Notes: generated from the sequence alone by a model not told the origin. A DNA stretch of 64,000 bases from Amphritea atlantica (GCF_018860855.1 NZ_JAHKQE010000012.1:48892-112891), one strand, 5' to 3'; shown: positions 34,984-45,658, numbered from the stretch's first letter. Program-made: numbers and translations.

Positions 34984-36642
34984 ATGAAGGTCATAACGGA
35001 AAAAAGCTCAAGCATCATCAATTCCTTTTTTTCTGCATTTGTATTAGTTGGCTTGGCCGCGGCTCTTCGGGTGTGGCCGCTCAATGTGTTGGACTCAGAA
35101 CTTATTTGGCTAACCTTTTATCCGGCGGTGTTTGCTTCGGCGCTCTATCTGGGGGGGCTAGCTGGTTTGCTGGCCATTTTCCTGTCCTGTTTGGCGGTCA
35201 CTCTCCTATGGCCATTATTGGCGGGCCAACCTGTTATTAGCAATGGGCTAGATGTTGCTGAAATGGCTGTGTTTGCTGCTATTGGTGGTTTTGTCTCCTA
35301 TCTTGTCGATCGCCTGCGATGTACGCGAAAGGCACTCAAACAGTCTGAACTGAAATCGCAAGCCAGCATCGAGCAGGAAACTTTTACACGGTCAATCCTT
35401 AACTCTATGCCGAGTATGATTGGTTATTGGGATCGTGACTTATATTGTCGCGATGCTAATGATGCTTATGTTGAGTGGTTTGGCCGGCCGCCCGAGAAGA
35501 TTATTGGTTTGACGTTTGAGGAGTTGGTGGGTGAGCAATTATTTGCTTTAAATGAGCCTTATATCCGGCGAGTTTTAGCGGGCGAGCCGCAACGCTTCGA
35601 GCGCACATTAAGTAAAGCCGATGGTAGTGAAGGGCATATTATTGGCCACTATATTCCGGATTTTGACGTCGATGGTACAGTCAGGGGGTTCTCCATTCTG
35701 GCTAGTGAAGTCACCGTCCTTAAGGAGACGGCGGAGACACTTAAACTCGCTGCCTGTGTGTTTGATAATACCCTTGATGGCGTACTAATTACCGATACCA
35801 ATGGCATTATTCTCTCGGTTAATCCTGCGTTTACGGAAATAACCGGTTACACCGTTGAAGAAGCCGTTGGTCAGACCCCGCGAATGCTGCAATCAAATCA
35901 GCATGACGATGCCTTCTATGTGGCGATGTGGCAGGATATAGCCAGTAAGAGTCGTTGGAGTGGTGAGATATGGAATCGTCGAAAAGACGGGGATCTATAC
36001 CTCGAACGGATGACCATCAGTATGGTGCGCGATGTGGATGGCGAACCGGTTCGTTATGTCTCGGTTTTTAACGATATTACGGCGCTGAGACGTAAAGATG
36101 AGCACATTCGACACTTGGCGTTTCATGATGGTTTGACGGATTTGCCCAACCGTACTTTGTTGATGGATCGCATTAGCCAAAAACTGGTAAATATCCAGCG
36201 TGAAGAGTGTAATTTGGCGCTCATGTTTCTCGATCTTGATGGTTTTAAACCGGTTAATGATCGCTTTGGTCATAATGTCGGTGATTACCTGCTGAAAGAG
36301 GTCGCGAAACGGCTGCTTGCACTGGTGCGGGAATCTGACACGGTGGCGCGAGTGGGTGGTGATGAGTTCATGTTTATTCTTAATAACCCGCAAGGTAGAG
36401 ACGAAATTAACGATATTGCTCACCGTGTTATCAGCTCAATTAATGAGCCTATCGACATCTGTGGGGAGGTGCTTCATATCGGAGCATCGATTGGTATATC
36501 TCAGTATCCGACTGACGGGCATACGTCGACAGAGTTAATCAAAAATGCTGATATGGCTATGTATACGGCTAAGCGCTTAGGTAAAAATAATATTCGGTTT
36601 TTCTCGTCTGATGATAACGATTTATCGGCTGTAGATTCATGA
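34984..36642 (+). CDS. Membrane PAS-PAS-GGDEF diguanylate cyclase
   Basis: A 552-residue protein. The N-terminal 110 residues hold about four transmembrane helices with the pattern WLTFYPAVFASALYLGG, like the DUF4118 membrane domain of KdpD-type sensors. Two PAS domains (about 130-245 and 250-365) and a GGDEF domain follow. GGDEF (458-462) is intact and RESD (449-452) forms the inhibitory site. There is no EAL domain, so it should make c-di-GMP. AGG lies 7 bases before the ATG. The signal is unknown. Confidence 0.9.
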   Translation: MKVITEKSSSIINSFFSAFVLVGLAAALRVWPLNVLDSELIWLTFYPAVFASALYLGGLAGLLAIFLSCLAVTLLWPLLAGQPVISNGLDVAEMAVFAAIGGFVSYLVDRLRCTRKALKQSELKSQASIEQETFTRSILNSMPSMIGYWDRDLYCRDANDAYVEWFGRPPEKIIGLTFEELVGEQLFALNEPYIRRVLAGEPQRFERTLSKADGSEGHIIGHYIPDFDVDGTVRGFSILASEVTVLKETAETLKLAACVFDNTLDGVLITDTNGIILSVNPAFTEITGYTVEEAVGQTPRMLQSNQHDDAFYVAMWQDIASKSRWSGEIWNRRKDGDLYLERMTISMVRDVDGEPVRYVSVFNDITALRRKDEHIRHLAFHDGLTDLPNRTLLMDRISQKLVNIQREECNLALMFLDLDGFKPVNDRFGHNVGDYLLKEVAKRLLALVRESDTVARVGGDEFMFILNNPQGRDEINDIAHRVISSINEPIDICGEVLHIGASIGISQYPTDGHTSTELIKNADMAMYTAKRLGKNNIRFFSSDDNDLSAVDS

Positions 36643-36651
36643 TTATCCGTT

Positions 36652-36693
36652 AAAAAAGAGGCTAGCAGAACGGCCCTGTTCATCGGTCCTCTT
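36652..36693 (-). terminator. Possible terminator of the membrane protein gene
   Basis: On the minus strand an AAGAGG / CCTCTT outer stem with an inner GAAC / GTTC stem is followed by TTTTTT. It lies downstream of the minus-strand permease gene. Confidence 0.45.
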
Positions 36694-36840
36694 AAACTGT
36701 TAATCTTTGGAATCCACTTCTGGTTTAGGTCGTTTTTAGGTTTTTTTAGACAAGTATTGTGACCGTCAAAATTCACGTATTTTTCATTAATCCCTTGATT
36801 GTCTAATCGAGGGGTAATCCATTCCTTGAATCAGAAAAAC

Positions 36841-38151
36841 TTAACTAATGTTTCCTATGCTGGCGTAGAACCATATTACCGCAAAACCAACGGCTAGCAT
36901 CGTAGGGCTGTAGTACCGATTAAATTTCATTAACGTGAGGGCTGGTAAGCCATAACGTGACTGCAAACTAAGTTGAACACCGGAGAACGGTGATACGCCA
37001 ACGCCGATAGACCAGCTGAGTAACAGGGTAATACCTAATAGGTTAGGGTCGCTGACGCTCGGCATTAAAATACTGCCAGCGAGTACGGCGGTGGTCACAG
37101 GATGCATGCCGATCAGTGCTAACCCCACTAATGCGAGAAGTGTTAGACAGGCCTCGGGAGCGGTGAAATGTTCCGGTGCTAAACGTATCTGCAATGATTC
37201 TAATAGGGCGGCGACGCCTGCGGCCATAACTGCTGCGGCAAGAAACAGCGTAACTTCGCTACTCAGTTTAGGTAAACCTTCATGTACATGGTGCTTTAGT
37301 AGGCGGAAACTGTTCATGCCCTGCTTAAAGGGCAGGTATATTATGACAAACAGAATGGCGATTAAGGTGACTAATGTCATCACCGGTAAAGTGGGCCAGC
37401 GCCAATGTGCGATTATCACCAGTATCGCTAGCATCAGCGGCATCCATAGCGCTTTAAAGTGCATGGGGTAGCCCTGAGTGTCCAAGATGTCAGGGTGGCG
37501 TGAGATCTGCCAGCTGCTCAGTAATAAGCCGATCAGCGCTGTTGGTAGGCCAAACAGCATCAATGTGCCAAGCTGCGCGCCCGGTGCGCTGATGAGTATG
37601 ACCCCCATGGAAGCGAAGAAGGGCGACCAGATAGCGCAGATGCTGAATGCTCGCAATAGCGTGAGCCCTTGCAATGGCGTCAGAGACTGACGGGCGCTGA
37701 GTCGGTCGCCGACAATCATTACCGATGACATATTGATGACGGCGGCAATTAGATGACTACCGAAGAGTGTATTGAGTATCGCCTTGCGACCCGTTGGTAA
37801 TTGTTCATTACAACGGATGTTGTTGGCTGCAATGATGCGCAGAAAGCTGACCCCGATGAGCATTGCGACCACCAACTGGTTGGCTTCAATGGCTTTAAAT
37901 AGATAGCTATTATCCGCTCCGTTGAGCAGACCAAAGGTAAGGCCGATCACGCCGATGGATAACAGTATGACGCTCTGAATGAGTTGATTACGCTTCTGTT
38001 GTCGAATCAATAAAGCCACGGCAGCCCAAGCAGGAATGCCTGCAATATAGCCGGGAATGATGTGGGTGAGCGCCGAGATGAGCGCCAGTAACAGCATGAG
38101 CAAAAGTATCCAGCCGGTCATGGCTGAGGGTGATTGAGGCTGTTGATTCAT
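36841..38151 (-). CDS. Multi-pass inner-membrane protein, probable transporter (unidentified family)
   Basis: A 436-residue hydrophobic protein with about 11 or 12 membrane segments. It is reminiscent of the ion-transporter superfamily: an internal loop of about residues 225-290 separates two bundles of helices, and GVGVSPFSGVQLSLQSRYG near residue 400 resembles the re-entrant hairpins of anion transporters. I do not recognise the family with certainty. No partner gene is close. A transport role is inferred from topology only. Confidence 0.6.
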   Translation of the reverse strand: MNQQPQSPSAMTGWILLLMLLLALISALTHIIPGYIAGIPAWAAVALLIRQQKRNQLIQSVILLSIGVIGLTFGLLNGADNSYLFKAIEANQLVVAMLIGVSFLRIIAANNIRCNEQLPTGRKAILNTLFGSHLIAAVINMSSVMIVGDRLSARQSLTPLQGLTLLRAFSICAIWSPFFASMGVILISAPGAQLGTLMLFGLPTALIGLLLSSWQISRHPDILDTQGYPMHFKALWMPLMLAILVIIAHWRWPTLPVMTLVTLIAILFVIIYLPFKQGMNSFRLLKHHVHEGLPKLSSEVTLFLAAAVMAAGVAALLESLQIRLAPEHFTAPEACLTLLALVGLALIGMHPVTTAVLAGSILMPSVSDPNLLGITLLLSWSIGVGVSPFSGVQLSLQSRYGLPALTLMKFNRYYSPTMLAVGFAVIWFYASIGNIS

Positions 38152-38719
38152 GGGTCATCCATACTGATAGCGCAGAGTGGGCGATCATACAGCTTCATGA
38201 CGGAGCTGTCCGCTGGACAACAAAAGTTATTATTGATGGTCGATGATGTCTAGGGGCTGTGGATAAATGAGCGGCTTAAAGGTAACGACTGTGTCGACAT
38301 TGTGTGGCTGGTTATTCAGGCTTGCGCGTTTTATTGTTAACGACGTATATAAATAACTGTCTCTGGCCTGTTTATTGCTCTACCTTAAAGGCAGGCTAAA
38401 GGATGGCTTGTTATGCGCTGATGCTGTGCGCGGTGACTAAGACGGGTCGTTTTTTTAGCGGCGATGTGAATTATTCGCTCCTTGATGGTGCGTAGCTTGT
38501 AGGATTCAACTATTTTTACAAGCAGGAACGTGAAACGCTACTTTTGATTACTTGCTTATGTAGTGTCAATGGCAGCACTATGATGTAAACCATTATCGTT
38601 TGTCATACTCAACGGTGATGATAGATTTTTGAACTGCCCCCTATTTATGGGTAGTGGCTGAGCTCAGCTTTATGTATATTTTTTTGAATTAGGTTTTATA
38701 TCGATCTACGGGGTACCGA
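38152..38719. promoter_or_regulatory. Long control region upstream of the transglutaminase operon
   Basis: A 568-base region with no supported gene. It holds a sigma-54-like sequence on the plus strand at 38374-38389 (TGGCCTGTTTATTGCT, consensus TGGCACG-N4-TTGC). A sigma-70-like TTGTCA (38600) and TAGATT (38622) pair lies closer to the gene, with a 16-base gap. A perfect 12-base palindrome GCTGAGCTCAGC is at 38657. Which promoter is used cannot be told. Confidence 0.4.
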
Positions 38720-41700
38720 ATGGCTATACGAACCGCAATCCACCACATCACTGAATACCGCTTCGATAAAGCGGTTGAAATGTCCCCGCATACGATCAGG
38801 TTGCGACCTGCGGCACACAGTCGTACGCCAATTAAAGCCTATTCGTTGAAAGTGAGTCCGGAAAATCACTTTATTAATTGGCAACAAGATCCATTTGGTA
38901 ACTTTCTAGCGCGGATTGTCTTTCCTGAGAAGAGCGATCATCTGCGGGTTGAGGTCGAAGTCATCGCCGATATGACGGTGATTAACCCATTTGATTTCTT
39001 TCTTGAAGAGTATGCGGAAAAGTTTCCCTTTAAGTACGAAAAAGAGCTGCATTCAGAGCTTAAACCTTATCTTGAAATCGTCGATCATGGACCTTTGATT
39101 CGAGAATGGGTTCGTTCTGTTCCCCGTGATCCGATGCCGATGAATGACTTTTTGGTCTATCTGAATCAGCGTCTAGAGCAAGATATTGATTACAACATTC
39201 GTATGGAACCTGGGGTTCAGAGTGGTGAAGAAACCCTGCAACTGAAGCGCGGCTCTTGTCGTGACACGGCATGGTTGTTGGTGCAGATTCTACGTCATCT
39301 AGGTTTGGCTGCTCGCTTTGCCTCAGGTTATCTCGTGCAGTTGGTCGCCGATGTGAAGGCCTTAGACGGCCCTTCAGGAACCGAGACTGATTTTACCGAC
39401 TTGCATGCGTGGTGTGAGGTCTTTATTCCGGGCGCAGGCTGGATTGGACTCGATCCAACTTCAGGCTTGTTTGCTGGTGAGGGCCATATTCCACTGGCTT
39501 GTACACCATCGCCACGTTCTGCTGCTCCTATCGCGGGGGGAATTGATCCTTGCGAAGTTGAGTTCTCATACAGCAATGAAGTGGTCCGTATTCATGAGGA
39601 TCCGCGAGTTACCAAGCCTTACACAGAAGAGCAGTGGGCTTATATTGAAGCCCTTGGTGAGGCGGTCGATCAAAAACTGGTTGAACAAGATGTGCGCCTG
39701 ACCATGGGTGGTGAACCGACCTTTGTATCGATTGATGATATGGATGGTGCGCAGTGGAACACTGAAGCCTTAGGTGAAGCGAAGCTGAGTTTAGCGAAAG
39801 ATCTTCTCTTCCGCTTGCGTGATAAATTCGCCCCCGGCGGTCTGTTACATTATGGTCAAGGTAAGTGGTACCCCGGTGAAGAAGTACCTCGTTGGGCTTT
39901 GGGTTGTTTCTGGCGTACCGATGGGCAGCCGTTGTGGCGTGAGCCTAAGCTGTTGGCGCGGGTCGATAAAGATTATGGCGTCACACGTAAGGTAGCGAAA
40001 AAGTTTGCTAAGAGTTTGGCAAAGAAAGCGGGTTTAGCGACGTCTCGGGTCATACCTGCTTACGAAGATACGCTTTATTATCTGTGGAAAGAGCAAAGCT
40101 TGCCGGATAATGTTGATCCACTGAAGGCCGACCTTAAAGATGATCTGGAGCGCAAGAAACTGGCGCAACTGTTATCGCAGGGGTTAGAAAAACCGGTGGG
40201 CTTCTGTCTGCCGTTAGGTTGGGACTATGGTACTCAGCATTGGCGTTCGAGTCCTTGGCCTCTGCGCCGGGATACATTGACGTTGATTCCGGGTGATTCA
40301 CCGATTGGTCTGCGTTTGCCGCTTAATTCATTACCGGTCGTCACCGATGAAGCGTTGCACCGAGATCAAGGGCGCGACCCCTTTGCTGCTGCTGAAGAGC
40401 TTCCAGAGGCAGGACAAAGTTCAGCGATGGCTTATGCCGACGAGTCTGACGTTAAGCCTGCGGATAAAGTAACTCAGCCGGTTGAAGTGGTGCGCACCAC
40501 GCTGTGTATTGAGCCTCGTAATGGATGTTTGTTCCTCTTCTTACCGCCGTTGGAGCATTTAGAGCATTATATTGCGCTGATCGAACTGATTGAAGATACC
40601 GCTGCGGAGATGGATCTGCCCGTCGTCATTGAAGGCTATGAAGCGCCGAAAGATGATCGCTTGCGTTGCTTTAAGGTAACCCCCGATCCGGGTGTAATCG
40701 AGGTGAATATTCACCCGTCTGATAACTGGCGTGATCTTTCCGATAATACCCAGATGTTGTATGAAGAGGCGCGTCTATCTCGGCTTGGCGCTGAGAAATT
40801 CATGCTCGATGGCCGCCATACCGGTACCGGTGGTGGTAACCATATCACCTTGGGTGCAGCGACTGCGGCGGATAGTCCGTTCCTGCGTCGCCCAGACCTG
40901 TTGCGTAGTTTTGTTACCTTTTGGCAGCACCATCCGGGGCTTTCATATCTATTCTCCGGCATGTTCATCGGCCCAACTAGCCAGGCGCCTCGGGTGGATG
41001 AAGGCCGTGAAGAGATGCTGTATGAACTGGAAACCGCGTTTGATCTGATGCCTGATGGCATTGTTGATCAGCCTTGGTTGATTGACCGGTTGATGCGGAA
41101 TCTGCTGGTTGATATTACCGGTAACACTCACCGCTCAGAATTCTGTATTGATAAACTCTATTCGCCGGGATTATCATCCGGACGGCAGGGCCTACTGGAG
41201 TTTCGTGGTTTCGAAATGCCGCCACATCCACAGATGGCTTTGGTGCAGGCGTTGCTCATTCGTTGTTTGATGGCGCGTTTCTGGGAAGAACCCTATAAAA
41301 AGCCGTTGGTACGCTGGGGCACCGATCTGCATGATCGCTTTATGATGCCGCACTATGTGTGGGCGGATATCCGGGAAGTGGTTAAAGATTTACAACAGCA
41401 CGGGATTCCTTTTCAGCAGGAATGGTTAGCGCCATTTGAAGAGTTCCGTTTCCCACATTACGGTAGCGTGAATATTGATGATGTGCGGATCGAGTTGCGC
41501 TGGGCGATCGAGCCTTGGCATGTCTTGGGTGAAGAGGTGGGTAGTTTTGGTACCGCGCGATTTGTTGACTCATCGGTTGAACGTCTACAAGTTAAAGTCG
41601 AAGGGTTGACGCCGGATCGTTATGTACTGGCCTGTAATGGCCGTCGTTTACCGCTCCGGTCAACTGGACAGAAGGGTGAGTTTGTAGCGGCGGTGCGTTA

Positions 41701-42070
41701 TAAAGCGTGGGCACCGCAGTCTGCATTGCATCCGACCATCGGCGTGCATTCGCCCTTGATTTTCGATCTAATTGATACTTGGAACGGACAAACGATAGGG
41801 GGTTGTAGCTATCATGTGGTGCATCCGGGTGGACGAAGCTATGAAACCTTCCCTGTGAATGCGTTTGAGGCTGAATCTCGCCGAATTAATCGTTTTGGCA
41901 ATACTGAGCATACGCCGACCTTAGATACTAAGCTGCATATGCCTGAATTCAATGGGTTACGTGAGTTCTTTGCCAACCATACGCCACCACGGCCGATGGC
42001 GCCACCACAGGAAATGCCTACAAATGAGTACCCACATACCCTTGATCTACGTAGACAGATGGAAACCTAG
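38720..42070 (+). CDS. Large transglutaminase-like DUF2126 protein
   Basis: A 1116-residue protein. The N-terminal 290 residues are a bacterial transglutaminase-like module with catalytic Cys in RGSCRDTAWLLVQ, His in DLHAWCEVFI and Asp in LDPTSG. The remainder is the DUF2126 domain, including the GGGNHITLGAAT stretch near residue 710. It heads an operon with a circularly permuted ATP-grasp protein and two further transglutaminase-like proteins. Such sets have been proposed to make or remove peptide tags and are often found with Anbu proteasome-like proteins. Substrate unknown. Confidence 0.88.
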   Translation: MAIRTAIHHITEYRFDKAVEMSPHTIRLRPAAHSRTPIKAYSLKVSPENHFINWQQDPFGNFLARIVFPEKSDHLRVEVEVIADMTVINPFDFFLEEYAEKFPFKYEKELHSELKPYLEIVDHGPLIREWVRSVPRDPMPMNDFLVYLNQRLEQDIDYNIRMEPGVQSGEETLQLKRGSCRDTAWLLVQILRHLGLAARFASGYLVQLVADVKALDGPSGTETDFTDLHAWCEVFIPGAGWIGLDPTSGLFAGEGHIPLACTPSPRSAAPIAGGIDPCEVEFSYSNEVVRIHEDPRVTKPYTEEQWAYIEALGEAVDQKLVEQDVRLTMGGEPTFVSIDDMDGAQWNTEALGEAKLSLAKDLLFRLRDKFAPGGLLHYGQGKWYPGEEVPRWALGCFWRTDGQPLWREPKLLARVDKDYGVTRKVAKKFAKSLAKKAGLATSRVIPAYEDTLYYLWKEQSLPDNVDPLKADLKDDLERKKLAQLLSQGLEKPVGFCLPLGWDYGTQHWRSSPWPLRRDTLTLIPGDSPIGLRLPLNSLPVVTDEALHRDQGRDPFAAAEELPEAGQSSAMAYADESDVKPADKVTQPVEVVRTTLCIEPRNGCLFLFLPPLEHLEHYIALIELIEDTAAEMDLPVVIEGYEAPKDDRLRCFKVTPDPGVIEVNIHPSDNWRDLSDNTQMLYEEARLSRLGAEKFMLDGRHTGTGGGNHITLGAATAADSPFLRRPDLLRSFVTFWQHHPGLSYLFSGMFIGPTSQAPRVDEGREEMLYELETAFDLMPDGIVDQPWLIDRLMRNLLVDITGNTHRSEFCIDKLYSPGLSSGRQGLLEFRGFEMPPHPQMALVQALLIRCLMARFWEEPYKKPLVRWGTDLHDRFMMPHYVWADIREVVKDLQQHGIPFQQEWLAPFEEFRFPHYGSVNIDDVRIELRWAIEPWHVLGEEVGSFGTARFVDSSVERLQVKVEGLTPDRYVLACNGRRLPLRSTGQKGEFVAAVRYKAWAPQSALHPTIGVHSPLIFDLIDTWNGQTIGGCSYHVVHPGGRSYETFPVNAFEAESRRINRFGNTEHTPTLDTKLHMPEFNGLREFFANHTPPRPMAPPQEMPTNEYPHTLDLRRQMET

Positions 42071-42120
42071 CTCAGTCATGGCATACTATGCAGCCGAAAT
42101 AATGTTGGTATAGATACTTA

Positions 42121-44673
42121 ATGGAAACTCGAGCCGCAGAAAGCCCTGACGAGCTGAACTATAAAGCCGCCGGCTCTGGATACGATGAGGTCTATGGCAA
42201 CGAGTCTGAGATTCAGCCGCATTGGCAGTATTTGTTAGATGGCTTGAAAACCTTGGGTGCTCCAGGGATTCATGAGCGTCAGCAAAAGGCTGAGCGTATC
42301 TTGCGTGATGATGGTGCCACCTATAATAGTGGGTTCCCATCGAGTGCGACTTGGCAGCTTGATCCTGTTCCTGCGTTGATTGCGAGCGAAGAGTGGGCCA
42401 GCATTGAGTCTGGTCTACAAGAACGCGCTGAGCTGTTGGATCTGGTCTTAAAGGATCTCTATGGTAGCCGTGACCTGATTCGCCACGGGGTATTACCGCC
42501 GGAACTGCTCTTCAGCCACGGCGGTTTTCTGCGTGCCTGTGATGGCTTGTCGTTACCCGGTGAGCATCAGTTGGTGATGCATGCGACCGATATGGTGCGA
42601 GATCATGAGGGCAATATGCTGGTGCTGGGTGATCGTACTCAAGCGCCTAGCGGTGCCGGTTATGCGTTGGAAAATCGCACGGTGATGTCGCGAGTACTGC
42701 CTTCGTTATTTCGTGATAGCCATGTACACCGCTTATCGTTGTTTTTTCAGTCGTTACGGCTAAAGCTCAACAACTTAGCGAGTCAGATTACGCAAGAACA
42801 GCCGCGTATCGTGATTTTGACGCCAGGCTCTTACAACGAAACCTATTTCGAACATACCTATCTGGCTAACTACTTAGGTTTTCCTCTGGTTCAGGGGAGC
42901 GACCTGCGGGTGAGTAAAGGCTACTTGTGGATGAAATCCCTCGGTGGTCTGGAGCGGGTCGATGTGGTGCTGCGTCGGGTGGATGATTTTTACTGTGATC
43001 CGGTCGAGCTTAAAAGCGATTCCCGTCTTGGCGTGCCTGGGTTACTCGAAGTGGTGCGCTCGGGACGGGTCATTGTGGCTAATCCGATGGGTTCCGGCTT
43101 CTTGGAAAACCCCGCATTACTGCGCTATCTACCGCAAATCGCTAATCACTTTCTTGGACGCGAAGCACAGCTCTCATCTGTTAAAACCTATTGGTGTGGC
43201 GATCCTCAGGATCTGACTTATGTGATTGAGCACATTGATCAGTTAGTGATTAAGAAGTGCTTCCGTCGGCCTTCGGAGCACAGTATTTTTGGTTCCGAAC
43301 TCGATGAACCTAAACGTTTAGCGCTGATTGAAAAAATACGTCAAGAACCGCTGTATTTTACGGCGCAGGAATATATCCGCCCATCGACGACACCGTCATG
43401 GAAAGACAGTCAGTTGTTGCCGCGCCCATCGATATTACGGGGCTTTTCTGTCGCGATGGATTCCTCTTATCATGTGATGCCTGGCGGATTGACGCGGGTG
43501 GGCAGTCAGTCGGATAGCCTAAACCTGAGTAATCTTCGGGGCGCGACCAGTAAAGATACTTGGATCTTGGCTTCTGAGCCGGAAAGACAGATCTCGTTAC
43601 TCGAGTCACAACCGTTGCCGATACCGACGCCTGCGCAACCGCGGATCGCCTTCCCTTGCCGGGTTGTCGAGAATCTCTACTGGTTGGGTCGTTATGCGGT
43701 GCGGGCTGAAGCGGCGCTACGGTTGTTGCGGACGGTTTTTGTACAGATCAACAGCACCTACCATATGCCGAAAGAGACCGAGCAGGTGTTGTTACAGACC
43801 GTGACACAGCTAACCACTACCTATCCCGGCTTTACCTTATCGGGATCGCCTATACCGGCACAGCCGGAAGCTGAGTTGTTATCGGTGGTACTCGATGGCA
43901 AGCGTGCCGGTAGTGTCACGGCAAACTTGAATGCCCTGTTGGAGTGTTCCGATCAGGTGCGCGAGATGTTGTCGGCGGATACCCAACGGGTTATCAATGA
44001 CTTGCGTGATGAACTCGGAGGTTTGGCTGATTCGCTGAAACAGGGGCTGACGGCCGCACCTGAAGAAGCGCTGGATCCTTTGGTAACCACACTATTAGCA
44101 CTGTCGGGCTTGTGGCAGGAGAGTATGGTACGTGGCTTAGGCTGGCGCTTCATTGATATGGGATTGCGGGTTGAGAAAGCGCTACAGGCGGTCTCTTTGA
44201 TTCGTGCCTCGTTGGTGCCTGTGTTGCCTAAATATCAGCAACAGCAGGTCTTAGAGTCTGTGTTGTTGAGTTCTGAGGTGTTGATCACCTTCCGTCGCCG
44301 AGACCGTTCTGGCAGCGATATGGCGCAAGGGTTGCAGTTGTTGTTATCGGATAGTAGCAATCCCCGTTCCGTGTTCTATCAGGTGGATCAATTACGCAAA
44401 CATTTAGCCGAGCTACCATCGGCAGCAAATGGTTCAGGTTTGGCGGATGAAGATCGGTATATGTTGGAGGCCTCTTCTGCGATTCAGTTGTGTCAATTGG
44501 AAGAGCTCGTGGTCGAAGATGAGGATGCAGGCACACGTGTGGGGCTTGATCAACTGCTGTCCCGTTTACAGCATCTGCTGCATGAGACCTCGAATCAAAT
44601 TAGTACTAAATACTTTGATCAGATCAAGGTGCATCAACAGTTGGTACGGACCGATTGGGATGAGGAACTATGA
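42121..44673 (+). CDS. Circularly permuted ATP-grasp / alpha-E fusion protein
   Basis: An 850-residue fusion. Residues about 70-480 are the circularly permuted ATP-grasp domain (DUF404/DUF407 type), expected to form an amide bond with ATP. Residues about 500-830 are the all-helical alpha-E domain (DUF403) that normally accompanies it; in many genomes these are separate genes. It starts 50 bases after the transglutaminase-like gene and its stop overlaps the next start by 4 bases (ATGA), indicating coupled translation. The product is probably a peptide ligase. Inferred from family. Confidence 0.88.
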   Translation: METRAAESPDELNYKAAGSGYDEVYGNESEIQPHWQYLLDGLKTLGAPGIHERQQKAERILRDDGATYNSGFPSSATWQLDPVPALIASEEWASIESGLQERAELLDLVLKDLYGSRDLIRHGVLPPELLFSHGGFLRACDGLSLPGEHQLVMHATDMVRDHEGNMLVLGDRTQAPSGAGYALENRTVMSRVLPSLFRDSHVHRLSLFFQSLRLKLNNLASQITQEQPRIVILTPGSYNETYFEHTYLANYLGFPLVQGSDLRVSKGYLWMKSLGGLERVDVVLRRVDDFYCDPVELKSDSRLGVPGLLEVVRSGRVIVANPMGSGFLENPALLRYLPQIANHFLGREAQLSSVKTYWCGDPQDLTYVIEHIDQLVIKKCFRRPSEHSIFGSELDEPKRLALIEKIRQEPLYFTAQEYIRPSTTPSWKDSQLLPRPSILRGFSVAMDSSYHVMPGGLTRVGSQSDSLNLSNLRGATSKDTWILASEPERQISLLESQPLPIPTPAQPRIAFPCRVVENLYWLGRYAVRAEAALRLLRTVFVQINSTYHMPKETEQVLLQTVTQLTTTYPGFTLSGSPIPAQPEAELLSVVLDGKRAGSVTANLNALLECSDQVREMLSADTQRVINDLRDELGGLADSLKQGLTAAPEEALDPLVTTLLALSGLWQESMVRGLGWRFIDMGLRVEKALQAVSLIRASLVPVLPKYQQQQVLESVLLSSEVLITFRRRDRSGSDMAQGLQLLLSDSSNPRSVFYQVDQLRKHLAELPSAANGSGLADEDRYMLEASSAIQLCQLEELVVEDEDAGTRVGLDQLLSRLQHLLHETSNQISTKYFDQIKVHQQLVRTDWDEEL

Positions 44674-45572
44674 ACTACCGTATTCGTCATATCACCCATT
44701 ATGAATATGAGAAGCCGGTAACGCTGTGTTACAACCGCGCCTATCTGCTCCCGCGAAATACTGATTACCAAAGCTGCACGGCGAGCCGGATTGAGATCTA
44801 TCCTGCGCATACATTGGGTCAGCAGCGGGTGGATTATTTTGGCAATAAAGCGTACTTCTTTTCGTTGGAACAGCCCCATAAAGAGCTGAAAATCGATGTT
44901 GTCAGCGATATTAAGGTGCATGATAGTAAATATATCCATGAATGCGAGTTAGGTCTCGATCTGGGCAATACCTGTGGTCAGGCGCTGGTTGCGTTACAAA
45001 AAAGTCGTGAATTGCCAGTATTAGAGGCGCGGGAATTTGTCCTGAATTCGCCGATGATTAAAGCAGCCGCCTCGCTGCGCGAGTATGCACGGCCCTCTTT
45101 TGCGAGTAACCGGCCGTTACTGTCGGCGGTGCGAGAACTGACACACCGGATCTATACCGATTTTACCTATGATCCTGAGTCTACCAGTATTGCGACACCT
45201 CTCGATGAGGTGTTACGAAATAAACGCGGTGTGTGTCAGGATTTTGCGCATCTAGCGATAGGCTGTCTGCGGTCATTGGGGTTTCCCGCTCGCTATATCA
45301 GCGGTTATCTGGAAACTTTACCGCCACCGGGGCAGGAAAAATTGGTGGGTAGTGATGCATCCCATGCTTGGTTCGCGGTTTTCTCACCGGATGAAGGCTG
45401 GTTTGAGTTTGATCCGACCAATGACAATATGCCTGCTGAGCATCATATCACTACAGCTTGGGGCCGGGATTACGGTGATGTATCGCCGTTGAAAGGGGTC
45501 TTTTTCGATGGTGGTAAGGGTCAAAAATTAAGTGTATCCGTTGACGTTAGTCGGCTACCCACTCAGGAATAA
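44670..45572 (+). CDS. Transglutaminase-like protein (second of operon)
   Basis: A 300-residue protein of the transglutaminase/protease-like superfamily. An N-terminal beta domain (MNYRIRHITHYEYEKP) precedes the catalytic domain. The Cys is in GVCQDFAHLAIGCLRS, the His in DASHAWFAVF and the Asp in FDPTNDN, so the triad is complete. It overlaps the ATP-grasp gene by 4 bases. These proteins may hydrolyse or cross-link the peptide made by the ligase. Confidence 0.92.
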   Translation: MNYRIRHITHYEYEKPVTLCYNRAYLLPRNTDYQSCTASRIEIYPAHTLGQQRVDYFGNKAYFFSLEQPHKELKIDVVSDIKVHDSKYIHECELGLDLGNTCGQALVALQKSRELPVLEAREFVLNSPMIKAAASLREYARPSFASNRPLLSAVRELTHRIYTDFTYDPESTSIATPLDEVLRNKRGVCQDFAHLAIGCLRSLGFPARYISGYLETLPPPGQEKLVGSDASHAWFAVFSPDEGWFEFDPTNDNMPAEHHITTAWGRDYGDVSPLKGVFFDGGKGQKLSVSVDVSRLPTQE

Positions 45573-45658
45573 TGGCGGGTTCTCTCACCTTGAAACGAGT
45601 GTTTCAGGCGCGGATGAATCTGCGAAGGCTTCACTAATACAATCGCAAGGATGGGCTT

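Noticed and set aside
36501..36776. Minus-strand frame of 91 codons at the end of the diguanylate cyclase gene
   Set aside because: Mostly antisense to the cyclase gene, with no recognised motif.
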